Source: Lysobacteraceae bacterium NML93-0793 (GTDB lineage Bacteria > Pseudomonadota > Gammaproteobacteria > Xanthomonadales > Xanthomonadaceae). From it: a stretch of 64,000 nt of DNA. The DNA lies in contig NTJG01000008.1 in the NCBI GenBank assembly GCA_002324875.1, positions 1 through 64,000 on the forward strand. The letters are read 5' to 3'. How positions within the stretch are numbered: the first letter of the stretch is position 1; the number at the start of each line of letters is the position of its first letter. This document shows positions 35,076 to 43,668 of the stretch, piece after piece. The position numbers and the translations under genes were made by a program. The notes beneath the pieces were generated by a model that saw nothing but the letters and a program-made list of their open reading frames with translations, did no database searches and was not told the origin of the DNA.

Positions 35076-37955
35076 ATGACCGCTTCGACCCTGCGCGACC
35101 TCGAACACCACTCGGCCTTCGTCGAACGCCACATCGGCCCGAACGACGCCGAGATCGCCCACATGCTCGGCGTCGTCGGCCATGACTCGCTCGACGCGAT
35201 GACCAACGCGATCGTGCCCGGCAGCATCGCCTCGCGCAGCCCGCTGGCCCTGCCCGACGCGATGACCGAGGTCGATGCGCTGGCGAAGATCCGCGCCGTC
35301 GCGAAGAAGAACACCGTGCTGCGCAGCGTGATCGGCCAAGGCTACTACGGCACCCACACGCCGAACGTCATCCTGCGCAACATCCTCGAGAACCCGGCCT
35401 GGTACACGGCCTACACGCCCTACCAGGCGGAGATCTCGCAGGGCCGCATGGAAGCGCTGATCAACTTCCAGACGATGGTCACCGACCTGACCGGCATGGA
35501 CATCGCCAATGCCTCGCTGCTCGACGAGGCGACCGCCGCGGCCGAGGCGATGACGCTGGCCAAGCGTTCGGCGAAGTCGAAGTCCAACGTGTTCTTCGTC
35601 GCCGACGACGTGCATCCGCAGACGCTCGACGTGCTGCGCACGCGCGCCGACGGCCTCGGCATCGAACTGCTGGTCGGCCCTGCCGAAGACGCCAAGGACG
35701 CCGACACCTACGGCGTGCTGTTGCAGTACCCGAACACCTTCGGCCGTATCGATGACCACGCCGCCGTCGCCGAGGCCGTGCATGCGCGCGGCGGCATCGT
35801 CGCGGTCGCGACCGACCTGCTGGCGCTGACCCTGATCCAGGCGCCGGGCGTCTGGGGCGCCGACATCGTCGTCGGCAACTCGCAGCGCTTCGGCGTGCCG
35901 TTCGGCTTCGGCGGTCCGCACGCAGGCTTCATGGCCTGCCGCGATGCCTACAAGCGCTCGATGCCGGGCCGCCTGATCGGCGTGTCGGTCGACGCGGCCG
36001 GCAACCAGGCCTATCGCCTCACCCTGCAGACCCGCGAGCAGCACATCCGTCGCGAGAAGGCGACGTCCAACATCTGCACCGCGCAGGTTCTGCTGGCGGT
36101 GATGGCGTCGATGTACGCCGTCTACCACGGCCCCGAGGGTCTGACCCGCATCGCCCGTCGCACGCATCGCTTCGCGTCGATCCTGGCCGCCGCGCTGGGC
36201 AAGGCCGGCGTCGCTGTCGGCGATGCGTTCTTCGACACGTTGCACGTGACCGGCGTCGACGCCGATGCGCTGCACGCCAAGGCGCGCGAAGCCGGCTTCA
36301 ACCTGCGCGCGATCGACGGCAACTCGGTCGGCATCAGCCTCGACGAGACCACGACCCGCGACGAGGTCGTCGCGCTGGCGAAGCTGTTCGGCACCGATGC
36401 CGATATCGAAGCGCTGGATGGCGCGACCGACGACGCACTGCCGACGTCGCTCGCGCGCGACACCAAGTTCCTGACCCACCCGGTGTTCAACACCCACCAC
36501 AGCGAGCACGAACTGCTGCGCTACATGCGCATGCTGGCCGATCGCGATCTGGCGATGGACCGCACGATGATCCCGCTGGGGTCGTGCACGATGAAGCTCA
36601 ACGCGACCGCCGAAATGATTCCGGTCACGTGGCCCGAGTTCGCCAACATCCACCCGCTGGCGCCGGCTGACCAGACCGCGGGTTACACCGAACTGATCGA
36701 CGGGCTGGAGAAGATGCTGGTCGAGATCACCGGCTACGACGCGGTGAGCTTCCAGCCCAACTCCGGCGCGCAGGGCGAGTTCGCCGGCCTGCTCGCCATC
36801 CGTGCCTACCAGCAGGCGCAGGGCCAGGGCCATCGCGACATCTGCCTGATCCCGGAATCCGCGCACGGCACCAATCCGGCGTCGGCGCAGATGGTCGGCA
36901 TGACCGTCGTCGTGACCCGCTGCGACAAGGACGGCAACGTCGACGTCGACGACATCCGCGCCAAGGCCGAGAAATATTCCGATCGCCTGGCCGCGATCAT
37001 GATCACCTACCCGTCCACGCACGGCGTGTTCGAGGAAGACGTGGTCGCGATCTGCGACATCGTCCACCAGCACGGCGGCCAGGTGTACACCGACGGCGCC
37101 AACATGAACGCCCTCGTCGGCGTGGCCAAGCCCGGCAAGTGGGGCTCGGACGTCAGCCATCTGAATCTGCACAAGACCTTCTGCATTCCGCACGGCGGCG
37201 GCGGCCCGGGCGTGGGCCCGTGCGCGGTCAAGTCGCACCTCGCGCCGTATCTGCCGCGTGCGCTCGGCGGCGAAGGCGCGGTGGGCATGGTGTCGGCAGC
37301 CACGTTCGGCTCGGCCTCGATCCTGCCGATCAGCTGGATGTACATCGCGATGATGGGCGCGCAGGGCCTGCGCCGCGCCACCCAGGTCGCGCTGCTCAAC
37401 GCCAACTACGTGGCCAGGCGTCTGGCGCCGCACTACCCCACCCTTTACACCGGCCGCAACGATCTCGTCGCGCACGAGTGCATCCTCGATCTGCGCCCGA
37501 TCAAGGACGCCACCGGCATCAGCGCCGAGGACGTGGCCAAGCGTCTGATCGACTTCGGCTTCCACGCGCCGACGTTGAGCTTCCCGGTCAGCGGCACGCT
37601 GATGGTCGAGCCGACCGAGAGCGAATCGCTGCACGAACTCGACCGCTTCATCGACGCGATGATCCAGATCCGCGACGAGATCCGCGCGATCGAGGACGGC
37701 CGTCTGGACCGCGAGGACAACCCGCTCAAGCACGCGCCGCACACCGCGATGCAGGTCACCGCCAGCGAGTGGACCCACGCCTACCCGCGTGAACTCGCCG
37801 CGTTCCCGCTGGCGACGCTGCGCCATACCAAGTACTGGCCGCCGGTCGCGCGTGTCGACAACGTGCACGGCGACAAGAACGTGTTCTGCAGCTGCATCCC
37901 GGTCGGATCGGCCGAGGCCGAGCCGGAAGCCTTCAGCGAGCCGGACGTGGTCTGA
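35076..37955 (+). CDS. gcvP: Glycine dehydrogenase (decarboxylating), P protein
   Basis: This 959-residue single-chain PLP enzyme has its PLP Lys700 in [22 protein letters not shown]- and C-terminal halves of the fused type are both present ([21 protein letters not shown]). It decarboxylates glycine and passes the aminomethyl group to GcvH. Regulation by the upstream tandem riboswitch is expected. I chose the ATG at 35076 because it fits the family start; an in-frame ATG at 35067 would add three residues. gcvT and gcvH are not in the window. Confidence 0.95.
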   Translation: MTASTLRDLEHHSAFVERHIGPNDAEIAHMLGVVGHDSLDAMTNAIVPGSIASRSPLALPDAMTEVDALAKIRAVAKKNTVLRSVIGQGYYGTHTPNVILRNILENPAWYTAYTPYQAEISQGRMEALINFQTMVTDLTGMDIANASLLDEATAAAEAMTLAKRSAKSKSNVFFVADDVHPQTLDVLRTRADGLGIELLVGPAEDAKDADTYGVLLQYPNTFGRIDDHAAVAEAVHARGGIVAVATDLLALTLIQAPGVWGADIVVGNSQRFGVPFGFGGPHAGFMACRDAYKRSMPGRLIGVSVDAAGNQAYRLTLQTREQHIRREKATSNICTAQVLLAVMASMYAVYHGPEGLTRIARRTHRFASILAAALGKAGVAVGDAFFDTLHVTGVDADALHAKAREAGFNLRAIDGNSVGISLDETTTRDEVVALAKLFGTDADIEALDGATDDALPTSLARDTKFLTHPVFNTHHSEHELLRYMRMLADRDLAMDRTMIPLGSCTMKLNATAEMIPVTWPEFANIHPLAPADQTAGYTELIDGLEKMLVEITGYDAVSFQPNSGAQGEFAGLLAIRAYQQAQGQGHRDICLIPESAHGTNPASAQMVGMTVVVTRCDKDGNVDVDDIRAKAEKYSDRLAAIMITYPSTHGVFEEDVVAICDIVHQHGGQVYTDGANMNALVGVAKPGKWGSDVSHLNLHKTFCIPHGGGGPGVGPCAVKSHLAPYLPRALGGEGAVGMVSAATFGSASILPISWMYIAMMGAQGLRRATQVALLNANYVARRLAPHYPTLYTGRNDLVAHECILDLRPIKDATGISAEDVAKRLIDFGFHAPTLSFPVSGTLMVEPTESESLHELDRFIDAMIQIRDEIRAIEDGRLDREDNPLKHAPHTAMQVTASEWTHAYPRELAAFPLATLRHTKYWPPVARVDNVHGDKNVFCSCIPVGSAEAEPEAFSEPDVV

Positions 37956-37965
37956 CCCCCGCACG

Positions 37966-37988
37966 CCCGGCGCGGCATCCGCGCCGGG
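37966..37988 (+). terminator. Possible weak terminator after gcvP
   Basis: A 9-bp perfect GC stem (37966-37974 / 37980-37988) with a 5-nt loop lies 11 bases after the gcvP stop, without a U-tract. It may slow RNA polymerase or stabilise the 3' end. Confidence 0.35.
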
Positions 37989-38152
37989 GTGACGGAATTC
38001 CGGCGCGTCAGCTTTGGACGCGCCGCAGCCCGCGTGTGCATGGCGAGTCGTGATCCACGCCCGTCCGTTCAGGCACGGACCGCCCGCCACGCGGCGCGCA
38101 GGGTGGCACGTCGCTTGCTGGAGCGAGGGCTTCTTCCGCACTCCCCGTCCGC

Positions 38153-40219
38153 ATGCTCGTCGGCAGCTACAACTTCGTCCTGGTCGCGGCGTCGTACCTC
38201 ATCGCGGCGTTCGCCTCCTATGTGGCGCTCGACATGGCCGGCCGCATCAACGCGACCCGCGGCGCCGTCGCACACGGCTGGCTGACGGGCGGCGCGATCG
38301 CGATGGGCTTCGGCATCTGGTCGATGCACTTCGTGGGCATACTGGCCTTCAAGCTGCCGATCCCGCAGGGCTACGACCTCGCGATCACGCTCTACTCGCT
38401 GCTGATCGCGATCTGCAGCTCGGCGTACGCGCTGAATCTCGCATCCGGTGCGCACCTGCCGCCCTCGCGGTTGGCGGTGGGCGCGCTGATCCTCGGCAGC
38501 GGCATCGCGGCGATGCACTACGTCGGCATGGCCGCGATGCAGATGCAGCCCGGGATCGACTATCACGTCGGCTGGCTGCTGTTGTCGGTGCTGATTGCCG
38601 TGGCCGCCGCCGGCGCTGCGCTGTGGATCGCATTCGCGCTGCGCAGCGAAGGGCGCGGCGTGCCGTATGCGCGCCTGCTGGCCGCGGCGGTGATGGGCGT
38701 CGCCGTGGTGGGCATGCACTACACCGGCATGGCGGCCGCGCGGTTTCCCGAAGGCAGCATCTGCGGCGCGGCGCTGGGCGGCAGCGGGATCTCGCCGACC
38801 TGGCTGGCGAGCCTCGTCGGCGCGACGACATTCGCCATTCTCGGCCTCGCGCTGGTGACCTCGATCCTCGACCGGCGCCTGCAGGAACGCACCGCGCAAC
38901 TCGGCGAATCGCTGCAGAAGGCGAACCAGGAACTGACCTACCTGGCCCTGCACGACACCCTGACCAAACTGCCGAACCGCCTGCTGCTGCGCGACCGCAT
39001 GGAAAACGCGATCCGCCGCGCGGTGCGTCACGGGCGCCGGTTCGCGGTGCTGTTCGTGGACCTCGACGGCTTCAAGGCCATCAACGACGTCTACGGCCAC
39101 GCCATCGGCGACCGCCTGCTGCTGCAGATCGCGCGACGGCTGTCCGAGGCGCTGGATGGCGACGCCGACGACACCCTGGCGCGGCTGGGCGGCGACGAGT
39201 TCGTGGTGCTGATGGAAATCACCGCGCCCGACGACGCCGCATCGCTCGCCGAACGCCTGATGGCCTCGGTTGCCGAGCCGGTGCTGCTCGACCGCGCGGA
39301 GCTGCACGTGACCACCAGCATCGGCATCGCGATCTTCGGCCCCGACGGCACCAGCGAGCGCGAGCTGCTGGCGAACGCGGACGCCGCGATGTACTCGGCC
39401 AAGGACCAGGGCCGCAACGCCTACTGCTTCTTCGAGCCCTCGATGAACCAGGGCGCGCACCAGCAGCTGGCGATGGTGCAGGACCTGCGCCGGGCGCTGT
39501 CGCTGGACCAGTTCTCGCTGCACTACCAACCGAAGATGATCGCCCCGGCCGGCCCGCTCGAAGGCGTCGAGGCCCTGCTGCGCTGGCACCATCCCGAGCA
39601 CGGCACGGTGATGCCGGACCGCTTCATTCCGCTGGCCGAGAAGACCGGGCTGATCATCGAGATTGGACGCTGGGTGATCAACGAGGCCTGTCGGCAGCTG
39701 ATGGCCTGGCGCGAGGCCGGTCACACGGTGCCGTCGGTCTCGGTGAACCTGTCGCCGGCCCAGTTCCGCTCACCGGGGCTGCCGGCGAAGATCGAGGACG
39801 CCCTGGCCCGGCACGGCGTGCCGCCGTCGTCGCTGGTGCTGGAGATCACCGAGTCCACCGCGATGCACGATCCCGACACCAGCCTGGCGATCCTGCAGCG
39901 CCTGTCGTCGCTCGGCGTGCGTATCTCCATCGACGATTTCGGCACCGGCTATTCGAGCCTGCTCTACCTCAAGCGCCTGCCGGCCAGCGAACTGAAGATC
40001 GACCGCGCCTTCGTGCGTGATCTGGTCCCGGGGGGCGAGGATGCGGCGATCGTCTCGGCCATCATCGCGTTGGGCCGCACGCTGAACCTGTCGGTGATCG
40101 CTGAAGGCGTGGAAACCGAATCGCAGCAGCGGTTGCTGACCGAGCTGGGCTGCACCTCGCTGCAGGGCTACCACCTCGGGCGCCCCGCCTCGGCAAACGA
40201 CGCCGCCGCGCGGTTCTGA
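38153..40219 (+). CDS. MHYT-GGDEF-EAL membrane protein (c-di-GMP enzyme)
   Basis: This 688-residue protein has seven membrane helices with three MHYT motifs (MHFVG, MHYVG, MHYTG; about 62-200), thought to sense O2, CO or NO through copper. A GGDEF domain (about 265-420, intact RLGGDEF) and an EAL domain (about 440-680; VEALLRW, DDFGTGYSS) follow. Both catalytic signatures are intact, so it could make and degrade c-di-GMP. It is encoded alone between gcvP and the convergent PQ-loop gene. Confidence 0.9.
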   Translation: MLVGSYNFVLVAASYLIAAFASYVALDMAGRINATRGAVAHGWLTGGAIAMGFGIWSMHFVGILAFKLPIPQGYDLAITLYSLLIAICSSAYALNLASGAHLPPSRLAVGALILGSGIAAMHYVGMAAMQMQPGIDYHVGWLLLSVLIAVAAAGAALWIAFALRSEGRGVPYARLLAAAVMGVAVVGMHYTGMAAARFPEGSICGAALGGSGISPTWLASLVGATTFAILGLALVTSILDRRLQERTAQLGESLQKANQELTYLALHDTLTKLPNRLLLRDRMENAIRRAVRHGRRFAVLFVDLDGFKAINDVYGHAIGDRLLLQIARRLSEALDGDADDTLARLGGDEFVVLMEITAPDDAASLAERLMASVAEPVLLDRAELHVTTSIGIAIFGPDGTSERELLANADAAMYSAKDQGRNAYCFFEPSMNQGAHQQLAMVQDLRRALSLDQFSLHYQPKMIAPAGPLEGVEALLRWHHPEHGTVMPDRFIPLAEKTGLIIEIGRWVINEACRQLMAWREAGHTVPSVSVNLSPAQFRSPGLPAKIEDALARHGVPPSSLVLEITESTAMHDPDTSLAILQRLSSLGVRISIDDFGTGYSSLLYLKRLPASELKIDRAFVRDLVPGGEDAAIVSAIIALGRTLNLSVIAEGVETESQQRLLTELGCTSLQGYHLGRPASANDAAARF

Positions 40220-40243
40220 GCCGCACGCCGACGCCGGCAGCGG

Positions 40244-40510
40244 TCAACGCGCCGCGCGGCGCCGCTTCCGCCAGGTCACGATCTGGCCGACGACGGCCGT
40301 CGCCAGAATGCAGACGTTGGTGACGATGAACACCCAGTTGTCGACCAGCGCGCTGTAGATCACGAAGCCGGTCGACGCCGCGATCTGGCCGAGGAACAAC
40401 CATGACGAGACGCCGCGGGCGCTGTCGTCCCGCATCTGGGTGACGATCTGCCGCGCCAGCGTCGCCAGCAGGATCGCCGAGGCGGCCCAGCCCACCACGT
40501 CAGGCCCCAT
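40244..40510 (-). CDS. Small PQ-loop (SemiSWEET-like) membrane protein
   Basis: This 88-residue protein has three helices: AASAILLATLARQIVTQM, then SSWLFLGQIAASTGFVIYSAL, then WVFIVTNVCILATAVVGQIV. A three-helix bundle of this size fits SemiSWEET or PQ-loop proteins that form sugar transporters as dimers. Sugar transport is not shown. It overlaps the glycosyltransferase gene by 11 bases and is the last gene of the five-gene minus-strand operon. Confidence 0.65.
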   Translation of the reverse strand: MGPDVVGWAASAILLATLARQIVTQMRDDSARGVSSWLFLGQIAASTGFVIYSALVDNWVFIVTNVCILATAVVGQIVTWRKRRRAAR

Positions 40511-41216
40511 GCGCCACCCCGGTCAGCGCGGCGCCCGCCTCCGGCGACGCCGCGACGGCGCGCAGCCGCGCCTCGAGCGACAGCAGATAATCGGCGAATC
40601 CACCCTGCACCCGTGCCGCGCGCCGCGCGCTGGTGAGCACCACCGGCGCGGCGCGACGCACGATCCGCGCCCCGATCGCCTCCAGATCTCGGACCAGGGC
40701 GACGTCCTCGTGCGCGGCAAGCGGTCGGAAGCCGCCGCATGCGAGATAGGCCGCCGTCGCCACGCCGAGATTGGCGCCGTGCACGTGTCGGTGGCCGTCG
40801 CACGCCGGGTGCGCCCGCGCATGCGCATGCTGCACGTCGGCGGCGAAATCACACCAGTCCGCCACCGCGACCATCCCGCAGAACGCGTCCGCGCCGCAGG
40901 TGCGCTGCGCCGACAGCCAGTCGGCCGGCACGGTGGAATCGGCGTCGGTGGTGGCGAGCCAGTCCGCGCCGGCCGCAATGACGGCGCGCATGCCGGCCGC
41001 ACGCGCGCTGCCGACGTTGCCGCCGTCGGCCACCACCACGTGCACGCCACAGGCTTCGGCAATCGCCACGGTGCGGTCGCGGCAGCGGTCCGCCGCCACG
41101 ACGACGACGACGGACTCGCCGCGCAGCGCCGGACAGCGCGCGGCGTGCCCGATCGCCGCGAGGCAACTGCCGATGTGCGCGGCCTCGTCGTGCGCCGGCA
41201 CCACCACGCCGATCAC
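40500..41216 (-). CDS. Family 2 glycosyltransferase
   Basis: This 238-residue GT-A type protein has VVVPAHDEAAHIGSCLAAI and NVGSARAAGMRAVI, then a metal-binding-like TTDADSTVPADWL and a catalytic-loop-like AAHEDVALVRDLEA. It lacks membrane helices. It probably transfers a sugar from a nucleotide donor to an unknown acceptor. It overlaps the methyltransferase gene by 4 bases (ATGA) and the PQ-loop gene by 11. Confidence 0.82.
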   Translation of the reverse strand: MIGVVVPAHDEAAHIGSCLAAIGHAARCPALRGESVVVVVAADRCRDRTVAIAEACGVHVVVADGGNVGSARAAGMRAVIAAGADWLATTDADSTVPADWLSAQRTCGADAFCGMVAVADWCDFAADVQHAHARAHPACDGHRHVHGANLGVATAAYLACGGFRPLAAHEDVALVRDLEAIGARIVRRAAPVVLTSARRAARVQGGFADYLLSLEARLRAVAASPEAGAALTGVAHGA

Positions 41217-41821
41217 CGCAGTCCCTCGCGCTGTGCGACCGACGTGCCGGACATCGACCAGGCGTCGAGCAGCAGATCGTCATCCGCGTACGCGAACACG
41301 CCATGGTCGAAGCGCCGGGCCAGGGCCGCGTGCACCGCGTCGCCGCACAGCGGCGCCGCATCGAAAGCCTGCCGCCAGTGGCAGGCGACCAGCACGCCCT
41401 CGTCCGACAGCGTGGCGCGCAAGCGGCGGGCCACCGTCTCCAGATCGCCGGCGTCGAAGTAGTAGCCGACCTCGCTGAAGACCACGAGATCGAAACGCCC
41501 CTGCGGCCACTGCGCCGGATGGCGCATGTGCTCGACCCGGACGTTGTCGAGCGCGGCCGTGCGCGCGCGCGCGAGCACCACCGCGCGTGCATCGAGATCG
41601 GTCGCCAGCAGCCGCGCGCAGCGCGGCGCCAGCGCGGCGGTGAGCTCGCCGTTGGAGCAGCCGATCTCCCAGGCGGCGTCCACCCGCGACTGCGGCAGCG
41701 CGGCCAGCAGCAGCGCGCGCTTGCGCGCTTCGTACCAGCGGCTGCGGTAGCCGAAGGGATCGTCCTCGGCGTAGATCGCCTCGAAATACGCCGGCGCCGT
41801 GGTCGCAGACCGGACACTCAT
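41213..41821 (-). CDS. NodS-like SAM-dependent methyltransferase
   Basis: This 202-residue class I methyltransferase has the start YFEAIYAEDDPFGYRSRWYEARKR and a SAM-binding loop WEIGCSNGELTAAL. The acidic LATDLDARAVVLAR and motif VVFSEVGYYF follow. The N-terminal YaeDDPFGY pattern is typical of NodS and related N-methyltransferases. The acceptor is unknown. It sits between the deacetylase and the glycosyltransferase, overlapping both by 4 bases. Confidence 0.8.
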   Translation of the reverse strand: MSVRSATTAPAYFEAIYAEDDPFGYRSRWYEARKRALLLAALPQSRVDAAWEIGCSNGELTAALAPRCARLLATDLDARAVVLARARTAALDNVRVEHMRHPAQWPQGRFDLVVFSEVGYYFDAGDLETVARRLRATLSDEGVLVACHWRQAFDAAPLCGDAVHAALARRFDHGVFAYADDDLLLDAWSMSGTSVAQREGLR

Positions 41822-42576
41822 GGCAGCACCACTTCGAAGTCGCGCTCGAAACGCGCCAGCACACGGTCGGGCAGGATCGGCGCACCGCCGTCCCGCGTGC
41901 GCTGCGAAACGAACGCCTGCAGCGCGGTCCGTTTGGCTGCGCGTGCCGATGCCGACAGCCGCCAGGCCACCGCGCCTTCCAGGCGTGGATCGCCGGCCTC
42001 CGGATCCAGCCAGTGCCAGGCCCAGACCGGATACTCGAGCATGCGTGCGCCGACCGCCGCGGCCGCTGCGCGGGCCGCGCGCCCGGTGGCCTCGTGATCG
42101 GGATGGCCGTCGAAACGCCATGTCGCCAGCACCGTGTCGTCGGTATGCAGATGGGGCGTGATCGATGCCACCAGCCTCGCTTCGCCCGCCTCGACGCGGC
42201 CGTCGCCCAGATCCAGCGTCACCACGGCCGAGGGCGGCAGGCCGAGCGCGGCCACGGCGTTGCACAGTTCAAGACGGCGCACCGCGCGTGCCCGCTCGGG
42301 CGGCCAGGCCGGGTCGTCGGCGTAACAGGCTTCGCCGTCGGTCACCGAGATCACCTGCACCGGCACGCCGAGTGCGGCGGCTTCGGCAATGAGGCCACCG
42401 CAGCCCAGGGTTTCGTCGTCCGGGTGCGGCGATACCACCACCAGTCGCGCCACCCCGCCCAGCGCCTCGCGCGCGTCGCGTCGCGGCAGGCCGCCGAGCC
42501 AGGACGAACGGCGCCACGCGTCTTCGGCCGGGCCTGCACCGCGGATGCGTGGACCGTCCGCATCGAGCGACGTCAC
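41818..42576 (-). CDS. PIG-L family deacetylase
   Basis: This 252-residue protein has the PIG-L/LmbE zinc motif SPHPDDETLGCGG near residue 54, and DGHPDHEATGRAARA near residue 150. These supply the His/Asp metal ligands and the catalytic base. The family de-N-acetylates GlcNAc-containing molecules such as N-acetylglucosaminyl lipids and mycothiol intermediates. The start is GTG at 42576, overlapping the acyl-CoA dehydrogenase stop (GTGA). Confidence 0.88.
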   Translation of the reverse strand: MTSLDADGPRIRGAGPAEDAWRRSSWLGGLPRRDAREALGGVARLVVVSPHPDDETLGCGGLIAEAAALGVPVQVISVTDGEACYADDPAWPPERARAVRRLELCNAVAALGLPPSAVVTLDLGDGRVEAGEARLVASITPHLHTDDTVLATWRFDGHPDHEATGRAARAAAAAVGARMLEYPVWAWHWLDPEAGDPRLEGAVAWRLSASARAAKRTALQAFVSQRTRDGGAPILPDRVLARFERDFEVVLP

Positions 42577-43592
42577 AGCGCCCACCCGACCGACCGGGTT
42601 CCCGCGGCGCGGCCGATCGCCGCCCAGTCGCGCTCGGCATGGCTCTGCCGGATGAAAGTGGCCAGATCCGCGCAGCGCTGCGCGTGAGCGGCATCCGCGC
42701 ACAGCGGACCCGGGCCGAGCGCACGACCGACCCGATCGATCACGTCCGTCGCCGTGCGCTCGAGCAAGGACCGGACCCGCATCACCGCTTCGACGTGCGG
42801 CGCGTCCGGCTGCGCATCGATCGCGTCCGCGGTCTCGCGCAACAGCGCTGCGGCCGCGTGCAGCGCGGTATCGATGGCGCCCAGATGCGCTGCCGCGTGG
42901 GCCTGGTGTTCGAGACCGGGATGACGGCGCAGCGTCTCGGCGATGGCGGTCGCCGCGCCGAACCAGCACGCGGCGATGCCCGCGCCGCCATGCCAGAAGC
43001 CGGGCCGCGCGAGATAGGCACCCGCGTCGCCGATCCGCACCGCGGGCGCATCGTCGAATCGCACGCTGCCGCTGTGCACACGGGCCATGCCCACCGCGTG
43101 CCAGTCGTCGCCGTCCGGCACGACGCCCGGCTGCCGCATGTCCACGCACACCAGCACGCGTGCATCGCCGGCGTGCGCGGTGACCAGCGCGGCATCCACC
43201 AGCGCGGCGCCCGAGCACCAGGCCTTGCGTCCCGACACCGTGCCCGTGCCGTCGGCACGCTGGGTGAACTCGAGGCGCGCATCGGGCGGCTCGGCCGCCC
43301 AGACCGCGAGCAGGCGATCCGGCGCCGGCAGCGCGCCGCCGAGTTCGACCAGGATCGCGCGCGCGTCGTAATGGGCCTCCAGCACCTTGACCAGACAGAC
43401 GTCCCGGGCCGCGATCGCCGCGAGCGCGCGCCAGCGTGCGCGTGTCGCCCCACGCCCCGGTAACGGCAGGTCGGGGTCCTGCCGGCAGACCGCCCGGGCG
43501 GCACCGCCGAGCGCGGACGCGGACAGGGGCCCCGATGGACCGGGCACGACGGCGGGCGCGGCCGGTGGCGGCGCAGATTCGAGACGCGACAT
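42573..43592 (-). CDS. Acyl-CoA dehydrogenase-like flavoprotein
   Basis: This 339-residue protein has a middle domain (GTVSGRKAWCSGAAL, DMRQPGVV) and a helical C-terminal domain, as in acyl-CoA dehydrogenases. It is shorter than the usual 380 or so, and the substrate-binding N-terminal helices are partly missing. I cannot see a clear catalytic Glu, so an oxidase or a non-dehydrogenase role is possible. It is the first gene of the five-gene operon. Confidence 0.7.
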   Translation of the reverse strand: MSRLESAPPPAAPAVVPGPSGPLSASALGGAARAVCRQDPDLPLPGRGATRARWRALAAIAARDVCLVKVLEAHYDARAILVELGGALPAPDRLLAVWAAEPPDARLEFTQRADGTGTVSGRKAWCSGAALVDAALVTAHAGDARVLVCVDMRQPGVVPDGDDWHAVGMARVHSGSVRFDDAPAVRIGDAGAYLARPGFWHGGAGIAACWFGAATAIAETLRRHPGLEHQAHAAAHLGAIDTALHAAAALLRETADAIDAQPDAPHVEAVMRVRSLLERTATDVIDRVGRALGPGPLCADAAHAQRCADLATFIRQSHAERDWAAIGRAAGTRSVGWAL

Positions 43593-43668
43593 GGCGCGAC
43601 TATGGAAAGCGCCTCATGAAGACGACGCGAGCCACGCGGCCCGTCGACGCGCGGGCTCGGCAGAAGCT

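Noticed and set aside
34647-38141. An open frame of over 1100 codons antisense to gcvP
   Set aside because: It mirrors the gcvP coding strand, has a His/Arg/Gly-rich low-complexity translation with no domains, and runs through the riboswitch. Long antisense frames are expected in GC-rich genes.
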